Notes under the pieces: generated by a model
What the model saw: the letters and a program-made list of their open reading frames with translations, nothing else
What the model was told of the DNA's origin: nothing
Database searches by the model: none
NCBI GenBank assembly: GCA_001873565.1
Contig: MNZJ01000003.1
Location: 1-33,875, forward strand
Direction: 5' to 3'
Origin: Candidatus Peregrinibacteria bacterium CG2_30_44_17
GTDB taxonomy: Bacteria > Patescibacteriota > Gracilibacteria > UBA1369 > UBA12470
Length of the DNA: 33,875 nucleotides
In this document: in pieces, positions 7,711-18,081 of the stretch
Numbering within the stretch: position 1 is the first letter of the stretch
How the letters are laid out: each line of letters opens with the position of its first letter
Program-made: the position numbers and the translations under genes

Positions 7711-10155
7711 ATGCCAAATCAGACGGACACAGACAGCAAGGTGCAGACGGTAGATAGCAAGACGCAGACAGCAGATGTGGCTTCTGTAAGCGAACTTCAA
7801 AAAGTCGACGCGACGGCTAATATTGTCCAGGTGACGCCCGGCAAGACTGCTCTGGTGCAGCAAAAACCTGCTGCAAAACCTTCAATTCTAGACAATATCA
7901 AAGGTTTGTTTGGTAAAAAAACAGCGGATGGCAAGGCTCAGATAGCAGGTAGCAATACACAGACAGCAGATGGGAAGGAGCAACCTCTCACTGCAGAAGA
8001 GCGCAAAGAGATATTGGAAACAGAGAAACTTTACAATGAAGGTTTGACCTCTATCAGGGATATTATCGCCCCCGCTTCTTATGAAGTGTTTTATGATCAT
8101 ATCAATGTCGAGGGGCTTTATGCGCAGAGTTATTATGTATATGCTTATCCTCGTTATCTCGAAACGAACTGGCTTTCGCCGATAGTGAATTTTGAGGTTA
8201 CGATGGATGTTTCGCAGTTCATATATCCTGTTGGATCCGCTCAGATTATGCGTACTCTTAAGAGAAAAGTTGCGCAGTTCCAAGCTTCACTCCGTATGAA
8301 TCGTGAGAAGGGAAATGTAAGTGATCCTGCTCTTGAGACAGCTCTCGAAGATGCTGAACAACTCCGTACAGAACTTCAACGCGGACAAGAGAAGTTCTTC
8401 CAGTTTGGGATGTATATGACTATATATTCCGATGACATGAAGAAGCTCCAGAAAATTACAAAGCAGCTTGAAAGTCTACTTGGAGGCAAGTTAATTCTCA
8501 CTAAGAAGGCTAATCTTCAACAGGAGTACGCTTTTAATTCTACAATACCTATCTGTTTGGATGAGCTGCAGGTTAATTCGAATATGAATACATCTCCGCT
8601 TTCCAGTACATTCCCGTTCATCAGTTCCGAATTAACGTCGAATGACGGTATTCTTTACGGTCTTAATAGGCATAACGAGAGTCTTGTTGTTTTTGACAGG
8701 TTCTCCCTTGAGAATGCCAACTCTGTCGTTTTTGCCAAGTCTGGTGCCGGTAAATCTTATGCTATTAAACTTGAGGTACTCAGATACCTGATGATGGGTG
8801 TCGATGTGATTGTTATAGATCCTGAGAATGAGTATGAGTCACTTGCTGAATCTGTTGGTGGTAGTTATTTGAGAGTGTCTTTGAACTCTGACAAAAGAAT
8901 TAATCCTTTTGATCTGCCCGCGCCTGTAGATCAGGCCGAGCTTAAGCCTGGAGACCTTCTTAGATCAGCTATTATCGATCTAACAGGTTTGATGAAGCTT
9001 ATGATGGGCGACATGACTCCTACCCAAGAAGGTATTTTGGATAGAGCTTTGATTGACGTATATGCGACAAAAGGTATCACGATGGATACACCTAATCCTT
9101 CACAGTTCAATCCGCCTACTATGGAGGATTTCCATGCGGTTCTCTCTTCAATGGACGGAGCTGAGGATATGGCTCAAAGAATTCAGAAATTCACTACAGG
9201 TACTTACTCCGGTGTTTTCAACAAGCCTACCAATGTGAATCTAGACAAAGGTCTTGTGGTTTTCTCGGTACGCGACCTTGAAGATCAGCTTAGGCCGATC
9301 GCTATGTATATTATTTTGAGTTATATATGGAATAGAGTAAGAAGCGAGCTTAAAAAGAGGATTCTCGTGATTGACGAGGCATGGTCTATGATGCAGCATG
9401 ATGATAGTGCCAAGTTCTTATTCGGGCTTGTTAAGAGAGCTCGTAAGTATTATTTGGGCGTCTCTACGATTACTCAGGACGTTGAGGATTTTATGAGGAG
9501 TGATTTCGGCAAGCCGATCATTACGAACTCGTCTATGCAGATTCTCTTAAAACAGTCTCCGACTGCGATGGAGATGCTACAAAAAGTTTTCAATCTAACA
9601 GAAGGAGAAAAGTACATGCTTCTCAATAGTGGAGTCGGTCAAGGGCTCTTCTTTGCGGGACTTAAGCATGTGGCGCTCCAAATCATAGCCTCTTATACCG
9701 AAGACAAGATTATTACTACAAATCCCGAAGAGATTCTCAAGGGTAGGAGTGAGCGCATTTTTGAAAATGCTGAAAAGGAGCAGAATGCAGATGACAAGGC
9801 ACAGACAGCAGATGACAAGACACAGACAGCAGATGACAAGACACAGCCAGCAGAGGGTGATACTCAAAACGTTGAGAGTGCGGATTATACATTCGACAAT
9901 ACGAGCCAGCTTCTCGGTAATTTAGAGCAGACCAAAGAGGTCGCCGAAGCTAGAATCGAGAGTCAGGACGTGATGCAGACAGCAGATAACAAGACACAGA
10001 TGGTAGAGAGTGATAGTCAAGAGTTAGTAGTAGGTAGTAGTGTTGCAGTCCCTACGGATCAGCCAGTTATGCGGCCTGTTAGTTCGGAGATAGTTTCTCC
10101 GCAATCAGAGAATACCCAGCCAGCTGAAGTTACACCTGAGCCTCCCGTATCTTAA
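7711..10155 (+). CDS. VirB4/TraC-family secretion or pilus ATPase with repeat-rich tails
   Basis: Predicted hexameric ATPase of the VirB4 family, which powers type IV secretion or conjugation-like pili. Walker A is AKSGAGKS (342-349), followed by VDVIVIDPENEYESLAE (364-380), typical of VirB4/TraC. Walker B is RILVIDEAW (550-558), followed by KRARKYYLGVSTITQDVEDF, the conserved post-Walker-B region. A VirB4 N-terminal domain fits about 110-320. The first 95 and last 130 residues are low complexity and carry a recurring heptad of the form ADDKTQT. No other type IV secretion genes (VirB6, VirB8-10, VirD4) are in the window, so the apparatus it serves cannot be seen; lone VirB4-like ATPases also occur in Patescibacteria. 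Followed after 40 nt by the metalloprotease-like gene. Confidence 0.88.
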   Translation: MPNQTDTDSKVQTVDSKTQTADVASVSELQKVDATANIVQVTPGKTALVQQKPAAKPSILDNIKGLFGKKTADGKAQIAGSNTQTADGKEQPLTAEERKEILETEKLYNEGLTSIRDIIAPASYEVFYDHINVEGLYAQSYYVYAYPRYLETNWLSPIVNFEVTMDVSQFIYPVGSAQIMRTLKRKVAQFQASLRMNREKGNVSDPALETALEDAEQLRTELQRGQEKFFQFGMYMTIYSDDMKKLQKITKQLESLLGGKLILTKKANLQQEYAFNSTIPICLDELQVNSNMNTSPLSSTFPFISSELTSNDGILYGLNRHNESLVVFDRFSLENANSVVFAKSGAGKSYAIKLEVLRYLMMGVDVIVIDPENEYESLAESVGGSYLRVSLNSDKRINPFDLPAPVDQAELKPGDLLRSAIIDLTGLMKLMMGDMTPTQEGILDRALIDVYATKGITMDTPNPSQFNPPTMEDFHAVLSSMDGAEDMAQRIQKFTTGTYSGVFNKPTNVNLDKGLVVFSVRDLEDQLRPIAMYIILSYIWNRVRSELKKRILVIDEAWSMMQHDDSAKFLFGLVKRARKYYLGVSTITQDVEDFMRSDFGKPIITNSSMQILLKQSPTAMEMLQKVFNLTEGEKYMLLNSGVGQGLFFAGLKHVALQIIASYTEDKIITTNPEEILKGRSERIFENAEKEQNADDKAQTADDKTQTADDKTQPAEGDTQNVESADYTFDNTSQLLGNLEQTKEVAEARIESQDVMQTADNKTQMVESDSQELVVGSSVAVPTDQPVMRPVSSEIVSPQSENTQPAEVTPEPPVS
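9787..9849 (+). repeat. Three tandem 21-nt units at the VirB4-like C-terminus
   Basis: Three head-to-tail 21-nt units (9787-9807, 9808-9828, 9829-9849) differ by one or two bases and encode ADDKAQT, ADDKTQT, ADDKTQP. Diverged copies occur at about 7729-7770, 7921-7980 and 9973-10007 in the same gene, at both protein ends. Confidence 0.85.
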
Positions 10156-10195
10156 GCGGTTGCAATTTGGTTCTTTCGCATATTTAATATGAGCC

Positions 10196-10594
10196 ATGCG
10201 TGATAATAAATGGCTCGAAAATTTGTTTGATGAGATGTGGGAGAAGTATTTTTTTGATGTGAGAAGGGCTAATCAAATCGAGGTGAAGTTCTCGCGTAAA
10301 GCTAGGACAAGACTTGGTTCTATTCGGATGACTCGTGATAAGAAGAAGTCGATAATACTGCTTAACGGTCTTTTCAGAGATTCGCTTATTCCAACTCAGG
10401 TTGTTGAGGGTGTTTTGGCCCATGAAATTGTTCATTACGCTCATGGTTTTTGTTCTCCGTTAAAAAGGCAACATAGGCATCCACACAAAGGTGGAGTTGT
10501 TAAAAACGAGATGGTCTCCAGAGGGCTTGAGCATCAATACCGCATTGAGAAGGCTTGGACCAAAGATAATTTTGTTAAGGAAGTTTCGTTGTGA
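10196..10594 (+). CDS. Small zinc metalloprotease-like protein (SprT/M48-like HExxH)
   Basis: A 132-aa protein with a clear HExxH zinc site, AHEIVHYAHGF (residues 75-85; His76, Glu77, His80), and basic flanks. The layout resembles the SprT/YgjP-type minimal metalloproteases common in small bacterial genomes: a beta-rich front half (SIILLNGLFRD), the HExxH helix, then a His/Cys-containing stretch with GLEHQYRIEKAW. The third metal ligand cannot be fixed from sequence; His83, His94 or His97 are candidates. No signal peptide or transmembrane segment is seen, so a cytosolic role is likely. The substrate is unknown. It lies 40 nt after the VirB4-like gene and may share its transcript. No Shine-Dalgarno. 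Confidence 0.7.
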   Translation: MRDNKWLENLFDEMWEKYFFDVRRANQIEVKFSRKARTRLGSIRMTRDKKKSIILLNGLFRDSLIPTQVVEGVLAHEIVHYAHGFCSPLKRQHRHPHKGGVVKNEMVSRGLEHQYRIEKAWTKDNFVKEVSL

Positions 10595-10600
10595 TAGAAT
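10592..10600 (+). promoter_or_regulatory. Possible extended -10 before the 119-aa gene
   Basis: TGA-TAGAAT (10592-10600) overlaps the stop codon of the metalloprotease-like gene and lies 29 nt before the ATG at 10629. It resembles the TG-n-TAGAAT before gyrB. No clear -35 was found. Confidence 0.45.
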
Positions 10601-10628
10601 CCGCTTCCTAATTCCATATTTCAACCCT

Positions 10629-10988
10629 ATGCCTGAAGTCCGAGGACAATCTGATGATGATGATGATCTGTCTGAGCTTGATCTTGAACTGGTGGAATGC
10701 TCTGAAGACAGAGTCCATGGTGCTATTTCTCAAGTGCGTCAGGAACTTATCGCTAGTGATGGAGGGGCTATGTATCGCCATATTGTGAACCGATATCTTG
10801 TGAATGCAGATTTGCAAACAAGCCAGCAGTGGATGCTATTAATAAGCACTGGGTTAACTCGTGATCAGTTGATGCGTTTGATAGCGTATATAGGTAGCAG
10901 CATTAATAAAGATCCCGCTTATGCCCATATGGGGACGGCCTTTGCTCAGTCTTTTATCAATGGGATGCGAAATAAACTTGAGGTCTAA
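10629..10988 (+). CDS. Hypothetical protein, 119 aa
   Basis: Not recognised. The start chosen is ATG 10629 (MPEVRGQSDDDDDLSE), because earlier in-frame starts overlap the upstream gene and a -10-like element precedes this one. The first 30 residues are strongly acidic (DDDDDLSELDLELVE). The rest looks helical, without signal peptide or membrane segment. Its last bases overlap the end of the convergent SLH protease gene (10985). The acidic head could mediate binding to a basic partner, but nothing here shows that. Confidence 0.7.
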   Translation: MPEVRGQSDDDDDLSELDLELVECSEDRVHGAISQVRQELIASDGGAMYRHIVNRYLVNADLQTSQQWMLLISTGLTRDQLMRLIAYIGSSINKDPAYAHMGTAFAQSFINGMRNKLEV

Positions 10989-12709
10989 TCCATCATAGTC
11001 ATGATCTCGTTGATGGCGTCTTCCAAGGCTTCGTCTTCTTCTGTAGTTGGATCATCTTCCGTCATGATATCAGGTGTTACTCCAATACCGTTAAGGTCTT
11101 TCCATGTCGGAGTTTGCCAATGAGAAGTCGTGATTTTTAATGAAGATCCGTCGTAGTAGTTGTAGATGTCTTGTGCGCTACCTTTTCCAAAAGACTGTGT
11201 CCCCATAATTGTTGCATATCCATAAGCTTGTAATGATGATGCTGTGATCTCTGATGCCGATGCGCTGTATCCGTTAATCAGGATTACGGTAGGGTAGTCC
11301 ATGAGTTCTCCGGGTCCATTGGATATGTACATTGTATTGATGTTTGTGCCGGATATCATGAACTCTATGCTTCCATGAGGCAAGAAGTGATCCAGTATCT
11401 GGGCTGTAGTATTTACGTATCCTCCGCCATTGTTTCTCAGGTCTAGGATTATGCCTGAAATGTCGCTACTTTCCAGTACCTCCTTTGTTAGTTCTGCGAA
11501 TTCATCGCCGGTATTCTCGCCGAAGCTTAGCAGGTTGTAATACAGGATATTATCTTCCAGGACTTCGGTTGTTATGTATGGAATTACAAAGTCCGCTCTT
11601 GTGATTGTATATGTCGAATATCTCGTTTTGCCGTTTTCCGTTCTGCTGATTGTTATATCTACGTCAGTTCCATCTTCTCCTTTGATTAGGCCGATAACTG
11701 TTTCCAAATCCATTCCTTCTATCTCTGCTCCATTGACCTTAACTATTATATCGTTGACTTGTAAATTTGATGATGCAGCAGGGCTGTCGTCGACAAAACC
11801 TGTTATCAGTATTGTTCCGGCGTCGTTTTGGTGCACATATGCTCCTATACCTTTCATCTCGCCACTAAGATTGTTGTAAAAAGATTCTGACTCGGTTGGG
11901 TCCATGAATACTGTGTACTGATCTCCCGCGGCTTCGGTCATTCCTTTGATCGCTTCGTATATAAGGTCTTCGCCGTATATGTCTTCTGAGCTGTAGTACT
12001 CGGAAGTCAGCCTGTTGTATACATCCTCAAGAATCAGGATTAGAGGTACATCCAAGTCATCTCTTATTTGGCTTGCTACTATCTCCATGTATGCGTCTGT
12101 CAGAGTGTAAGCTTCCATATTGTATATAGCGAGAGCTGCTTGGCCTCGTGATAATTTCTTGTACGTACCGAAATACTTCGTGTTTTCAGGCGCTATGATC
12201 CCAAGATCGACAACTTTTTTGACATATGGGGCGTAAATGTGAGTCGGAGAAATGTCGTTGTAATCAAGGTTCCACTCCTCTTCATCTATATATAGTGCCG
12301 ATGCGATTCCTCCCCATCTTAATATGAATTTTGCCGCTTCTGCTTTTGTGAGGCTGTTTCCTCCGTTAAATTCCGGATGTTCTCCTGACGTGTCTATGAG
12401 TCCAAGTTCTGCTGCTTTGTTGGCGTAAGGTGCGTACCATTCGTCTCCGGTAAGGTCGCCGAAATAATTTATTTGATCCTCTTCTGGCTGAAATCCTGAA
12501 TTTGCAAGAAGCATCTTGAAAAATGCAGCTTTTGTGACAGATTCTTCTGGGTTAAAGTTGGTGCCTGATACGATGGCTCCGGTGTTTTCGAGATAATAGA
12601 TAGCATCATAATATTCGCTTTCTTCCGGTACGTCTTCGAAGCTAGCTAATGCTTGAATAGGCATCAATAATAGTGCGCCGAGGACTAATATGGATATTGT
12701 TTTTTTCAT
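10985..12709 (-). CDS. Exported C-terminal processing protease (S41) with SLH domains
   Basis: Predicted cell-surface serine protease of the CtpA/Prc family, 574 aa. Signal peptide 1-22 (MKKTISILVLGALLLMPIQA). Three S-layer-homology-like repeats fill about 24-200 (FEDVPEESEYYDAIYYLENTG; WYAPYANKAAELGLI; IYAPYVKKVVDLGII). A helical linker and a PDZ domain (about 280-360, with the GIGAYV start) precede the S41 catalytic domain, with LDLRNNGGGY (423-431), SASASE (482-487) and FGKG (507-510). The Ser484/Lys509 dyad has the 25-residue spacing seen in Prc, so the enzyme should be active. The SLH repeats would anchor it to secondary cell-wall polymers, an unusual addition to this protease family. 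It is divergent from the FecR-like gene. Confidence 0.92.
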   Translation of the reverse strand: MKKTISILVLGALLLMPIQALASFEDVPEESEYYDAIYYLENTGAIVSGTNFNPEESVTKAAFFKMLLANSGFQPEEDQINYFGDLTGDEWYAPYANKAAELGLIDTSGEHPEFNGGNSLTKAEAAKFILRWGGIASALYIDEEEWNLDYNDISPTHIYAPYVKKVVDLGIIAPENTKYFGTYKKLSRGQAALAIYNMEAYTLTDAYMEIVASQIRDDLDVPLILILEDVYNRLTSEYYSSEDIYGEDLIYEAIKGMTEAAGDQYTVFMDPTESESFYNNLSGEMKGIGAYVHQNDAGTILITGFVDDSPAASSNLQVNDIIVKVNGAEIEGMDLETVIGLIKGEDGTDVDITISRTENGKTRYSTYTITRADFVIPYITTEVLEDNILYYNLLSFGENTGDEFAELTKEVLESSDISGIILDLRNNGGGYVNTTAQILDHFLPHGSIEFMISGTNINTMYISNGPGELMDYPTVILINGYSASASEITASSLQAYGYATIMGTQSFGKGSAQDIYNYYDGSSLKITTSHWQTPTWKDLNGIGVTPDIMTEDDPTTEEDEALEDAINEIMTMMD

Positions 12710-12736
12710 GTTGTTTTGTAGTTAGTGTGCTTAAGG

Positions 12737-12765
12737 CTTATATATTATTCGGGCTTTTTCTGCAA
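12737..12765 (-). promoter_or_regulatory. Promoter of the SLH protease gene
   Basis: On the minus strand TTGCAG (12765-12760), a 17-nt spacer and TATAAG (12742-12737). The start codon is at 12709, giving a leader of about 20 nt without Shine-Dalgarno. Confidence 0.6.
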
Positions 12766-12802
12766 TGAAGCACAAAAAAATTTATGTACTATGCTTCTTC
12801 GG

Positions 12803-12811
12803 TGTTATAAT
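12803..12811 (+). promoter_or_regulatory. Extended -10 before the FecR-like gene
   Basis: TGT-TATAAT at 12803-12811, about 32 nt before the ATG at 12843. The -35 region is weak, as expected for an extended -10 promoter. The leader is AT-rich without Shine-Dalgarno. Confidence 0.65.
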
Positions 12812-12842
12812 TCGCCAGAGAATAAAATAAAAATATAAATGT

Positions 12843-15155
12843 ATGGCTGACGATTTGTCTCCTCAGGTCCCTGGGCGCAGTTTTAATTGGTCACTACTTG
12901 TCAGATTTTTAATGTTCTTTGTTGTTGCTGGATTTTTATTCGTCTTGTTCTTTTGGGTTACGTTCTTGAGGGCTATAGATGTCGATACTGAGCTGAAAAC
13001 TGAGGCCACTATGAGCAATGGGGAAAAATTTTCCACTCAGAGTTATGATGTTGCCGGTGATGATCTTGAAATAACTTTTGATGGTGTTGATGTGATGCGT
13101 TTTGTCTCCGGTAGTTCATTCGATGTCTTGGAGATTTCAGAAGAGGATGGTTTTTATACAGTGTCACTAAATCTTGTCGATGGTGGTGTGTGGGTCGCTA
13201 ATATGGGCGGCGTTCTTGATGTTATGGTTATTGCCGGTGATTTTATGTTTAGGAATATTGATGGTTATTACTATATAGGCAAAGTTGATAGCGATGTTTT
13301 CGCTTATTCATACAGGCATCATTTAAGTGTTCATTTTCTGGACGGCGAGAATAATTCCCTGAACAGTTATTCATTGCCAGAAGGGTATTATGTCCAGCTG
13401 GAAGATGGGACAGTCTCTTCTGTAGTCTCTGGGCTGCGTTATGCCAAATTGGTCAAAGAGTATCCTTTCTATAGTATTACTGACGATCAGTCGCTTGCTT
13501 TCTGGGGTGGTTATGCTGCAGAAGACGACTCAAGGTATAGGAATTTATTGTCCGACTTTGAATCTTTGGTTAGGCAGCATTATGGATCTTATATGAGTGA
13601 TTCCGATGGTTACTCTTTTGTTGATGGAATAGTGTCATTTTTGCGCGAATATTTGACTTTTTCTGATGCAAAGAAGCAGGAATGGGCTGAACAAGATACG
13701 CTTACTTATCTTAACCAAGCTTTGTATCTGAGTGTTAAGGGTGAGCAAGACGATGCTTTGGAGAAGTTGGTGCTTCTGGAACAAGGTAGTATCATTTCTG
13801 ATGAATACGCGTCATATCTTAATTATTTGAACGTTGTTTTGAATAATTCACTTTATGGCGATGATCTATATCCAGTTAAAAGTTATTTGCGCAATCTTCT
13901 TTATGGAAATACGGATGAAGGCAATATTATTGTTTTAAGCCAGATGCTTGCCGAGATGTATGATCTGGTTGGAAATGGTGATGTTGCTTCAGCTAAGCAG
14001 GCTTTTGCTGAGTATGAGAGGGGATGGTGGGATTTCTTGGGTATGTCTGTGACGGATTTGAGTCAGTTCCGTACAGATATTAGTGAAGAGAGGGAGCTTT
14101 TGTCTGTTCTTTTGCTTCAGGAAGATGGTTTCTATGATGCTACTTATTTTTCTCTTCTTGGTGAATTTGAGCAGGCTATTTTCCGAGTCGCTATTTCCGG
14201 GTCTGACTTGGACGAAGAGAGGCAGGCTTTTGTTTCTAGCAAAATCAAGGTAGTGAATCAGCTTGAGTCTTTGCTTGCCGTTAACGGTATAGATGTTGAT
14301 GATGCTACTGATCTGATGATTCTGCTTCTTGATGACGCGGAAGCTCTTATGGATGAAATAACTTCAGAGGCTGCAATACTTTCGTATTTTGAGTCTGAGA
14401 TTGATGAAGGGTGGCTGGTGACTCAGTTTATTAACTCTGTCGAATATTCCAGTTTAGGTGGTAGTTTTGATGAGAAGTTTTCTGAATTCTTGAAAAAGGA
14501 GCAGGATATAGAGGAGCTCAAGTCTTATTTGCAAAGCCTGCACCTCGGATCTTCCGAAGATGGTGAGTTGACTCTTAGTGAGGCGAAAAAGCTTGTCTAT
14601 GCATCTTTTGATGCTGCCGGAGTCTCTTACACGGCTATTGTATCTGTTGGAGACAGCGGTTATAGGCTTTTTGAAATACAAGGAGGCGAGGTTTCCGGCA
14701 TCTCATTTTCGGCGAAATATGACAGGGAGAGTGAGCTTATCTACGATCTGCAGGCTGAAGGTATCAGTTTTACGACCGGTGTTCATTTGAATAGTTTGGG
14801 TGAAGTATTATTCGGACTCACTGACTTCGGCAACAGCAGCGATATTGAAACTGAGAGTAGCACTGGTGATAATCCGAGTGACTGGAGTTATTCCGAGGAG
14901 GTTGCAATTTCTCTTCTCGTAGATTATTTGGGTGAGTTTGGTATAAAAATTTCTGATGCAAATGTTGTGTCTGTTGATGTAGAGGGAGATTTATTCTCTC
15001 TGGAAGGAGTAGATTTGGCCGGTTCCCAAGTTGACTTTGTCGTGTGGGCTGGCGAAGACATAGTTACATACGTGAGCGTTGATGGAGTTTCTATTGATGG
15101 TGAATACAAGACTTTCGAGCTCGAAAGTCTTGTCAAAGATTCTTTATCTAACTAG
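12843..15155 (+). CDS. Large membrane-anchored protein with FecR-like domain
   Basis: A 770-aa protein of unknown function. One transmembrane helix near the N-terminus (about 17-42) follows a short cytoplasmic head; the remainder is predicted outside. Residues about 55-170 look FecR-like: beta strands with a GVWVANMGGVLDVMVIAGDF pattern, then YYIGKVDSDVFAYSYRHHLSVHFLD. Residues about 210-530 are acidic and helical and could form a long repeat solenoid. The C-terminal 200 residues are beta-rich. It is rich in Asp, Ser, Tyr and Gly and contains no catalytic motif I recognise. It stands alone between a divergent protease gene and gyrB. A structural cell-surface role is plausible but unproven; the FecR-like call is by pattern only. 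Confidence 0.7.
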   Translation: MADDLSPQVPGRSFNWSLLVRFLMFFVVAGFLFVLFFWVTFLRAIDVDTELKTEATMSNGEKFSTQSYDVAGDDLEITFDGVDVMRFVSGSSFDVLEISEEDGFYTVSLNLVDGGVWVANMGGVLDVMVIAGDFMFRNIDGYYYIGKVDSDVFAYSYRHHLSVHFLDGENNSLNSYSLPEGYYVQLEDGTVSSVVSGLRYAKLVKEYPFYSITDDQSLAFWGGYAAEDDSRYRNLLSDFESLVRQHYGSYMSDSDGYSFVDGIVSFLREYLTFSDAKKQEWAEQDTLTYLNQALYLSVKGEQDDALEKLVLLEQGSIISDEYASYLNYLNVVLNNSLYGDDLYPVKSYLRNLLYGNTDEGNIIVLSQMLAEMYDLVGNGDVASAKQAFAEYERGWWDFLGMSVTDLSQFRTDISEERELLSVLLLQEDGFYDATYFSLLGEFEQAIFRVAISGSDLDEERQAFVSSKIKVVNQLESLLAVNGIDVDDATDLMILLLDDAEALMDEITSEAAILSYFESEIDEGWLVTQFINSVEYSSLGGSFDEKFSEFLKKEQDIEELKSYLQSLHLGSSEDGELTLSEAKKLVYASFDAAGVSYTAIVSVGDSGYRLFEIQGGEVSGISFSAKYDRESELIYDLQAEGISFTTGVHLNSLGEVLFGLTDFGNSSDIETESSTGDNPSDWSYSEEVAISLLVDYLGEFGIKISDANVVSVDVEGDLFSLEGVDLAGSQVDFVVWAGEDIVTYVSVDGVSIDGEYKTFELESLVKDSLSN

Positions 15156-15177
15156 CTTTTTGTTTTTTTAGCTACTG

Positions 15178-17130
<1,953 letters not shown>

Positions 17131-17194
17131 TTGCCCAAGTCCTTCGCACATTGCTACTTTGAAAAAATAAATATTTTTTAACACTGTCTCCAGT

Positions 17195-17593
17195 ATGAAT
17201 AGAATTTTAAAATCAGGGTTTGTAGTCATTCTCATTGCGAGTCTATTGCCTCTTGCGGGTTGTTTCGGACTAGGGGAAACGCCAGATCTTGCTCGTAGCT
17301 TTTTTCAAATGATTGCAGATGGCGATATGGAAGGGGCGTACGACTCTACAGGTGATATGTTCAAAGAGTATACATCTTATGATGATTTTGTGGTTCTTTC
17401 CGAAACGGCTGAACTTGCCAGTTATCTTGATTTCCAATCTAGTGGGTTTGAGTATAGCACCGAAGATGGTTACACAATTCAGACTTTGACGGGTGATTGG
17501 TATGATACGGATGGATACTATTACCCTTTAGAAGTGTATTTTGTTGAGGTTGATGATGAGTGGACGCTGGTTGGGTTTTACTTCACGGAATAG
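17195..17593 (+). CDS. Small lipoprotein with NTF2/DUF4878-like fold
   Basis: A 132-aa predicted lipoprotein. The N-terminus MNRILKSGFVVILIASLLPLAGC is a signal peptide with lipobox LAGC, so Cys23 would be lipidated. The mature part (PDLARSFFQMIADGDMEGAYDSTGDMFKEYTSYDDFVVL) resembles the small cystatin/NTF2-like proteins (DUF4878/DUF4864 type) that begin with a helix and a GDxExAY motif and end in beta strands. Function unknown. It is followed by a strong terminator and is probably monocistronic. Promoter elements are unclear. No Shine-Dalgarno before the ATG. Confidence 0.8.
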   Translation: MNRILKSGFVVILIASLLPLAGCFGLGETPDLARSFFQMIADGDMEGAYDSTGDMFKEYTSYDDFVVLSETAELASYLDFQSSGFEYSTEDGYTIQTLTGDWYDTDGYYYPLEVYFVEVDDEWTLVGFYFTE

Positions 17594-17622
17594 GTATTAA
17601 GTCGCCTTGATTATGATTCTCT

Positions 17623-17651
17623 AAGAAGCCCCGCTTGAAGCGGGGCTTCTT
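17623..17651 (+). terminator. Strong hairpin terminator between lipoprotein and 102-aa gene
   Basis: A perfect 12-bp GC-rich stem (17623-17634 with 17640-17651) and a five-base loop, starting 30 nt after the lipoprotein stop. The trailing T run is short (about three). The -35 element of the next gene lies inside its loop and 3' arm, so terminator and promoter overlap physically. Confidence 0.75.
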
Positions 17652-17663
17652 TAATGGTATAAT
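17635..17663 (+). promoter_or_regulatory. Promoter of the 102-aa gene, embedded in the terminator
   Basis: TTGAAG (17635-17640), a 17-nt spacer ending in TGG and TATAAT (17658-17663). The following bases closely resemble those after the VirB4-gene -10 (a GATATAAA a few bases on in both). The predicted start near 17670 rules out the in-frame ATG at 17635. Confidence 0.75.
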
Positions 17664-17685
17664 TATAGGATATAAAAATCATGTA

Positions 17686-17994
17686 ATGGATATCTTTTGT
17701 AACATAAATGATGATGATGAACTCTCTTTCGAAAGTGTTTTAGAGCCTTCGGAAGACCTGTTTGTTGCAACTTTGAAGGAGTTTCGGAAGACGATTAGCC
17801 TCCTTAATGAGAAAGCTTCAGGTGTTGCTACTTATATCTTTCAAAAGATGGAAGGTGATCATTGGGTTCTCCAAGAGGATATACATGATGACGATGAGTT
17901 CGATTGTGCTATCTTTCGTGTCATCGAGGGTAATGTTTATGCTTTGTCGATGGATGTGATGAAATTCTTCAAGAAAGCGCTTAAGAAGTTTTAG
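17686..17994 (+). CDS. Hypothetical protein, 102 aa
   Basis: Not recognised. ATG 17686 is chosen because the in-frame ATG further upstream lies inside the terminator hairpin and before the promoter. The protein (MDIFCNINDDDELSFESVLEPSEDL...) is acidic in its first half. It has a WVLQEDIHDDDEFDCAIF stretch and a basic helical end (MKFFKKALKKF). No signal peptide or transmembrane segment. It is short, soluble and probably cytosolic. A strong promoter of its own suggests real expression. It ends just before the rpsU promoter. Confidence 0.65.
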   Translation: MDIFCNINDDDELSFESVLEPSEDLFVATLKEFRKTISLLNEKASGVATYIFQKMEGDHWVLQEDIHDDDEFDCAIFRVIEGNVYALSMDVMKFFKKALKKF

Positions 17995-18002
17995 CGATTT
18001 TG

Positions 18003-18030
18003 TTGACATTCGAGGTTATTTCAGTAGACT
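18003..18030 (+). promoter_or_regulatory. Promoter of rpsU
   Basis: TTGACA (18003-18008), a 16-nt spacer and TAGACT (18025-18030). The predicted start near 18037 gives a 45-nt leader, longer than for most genes here, with room for the Shine-Dalgarno at 18064. Confidence 0.7.
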
Positions 18031-18063
18031 TGCTCTGTTTTTTATAAAACTTAATATGAATAG

Positions 18064-18071
18064 AAAGGAGG
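18064..18071 (+). promoter_or_regulatory. Full-strength Shine-Dalgarno of rpsU
   Basis: AAAGGAGG at 18064-18071, ten bases before the ATG at 18082. It is the only full-length complement to the 16S 3' end that I find before any gene in the window; most other starts have AT-rich leaders without one. It fixes the rpsU start. Confidence 0.85.
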
Positions 18072-18081
18072 CTAGTTTACT

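Noticed and set aside
7711-10155. An integrated conjugative element
   Set aside because: Only one VirB4-like gene is present; no relaxase, coupling protein, integrase or flanking repeats around it.
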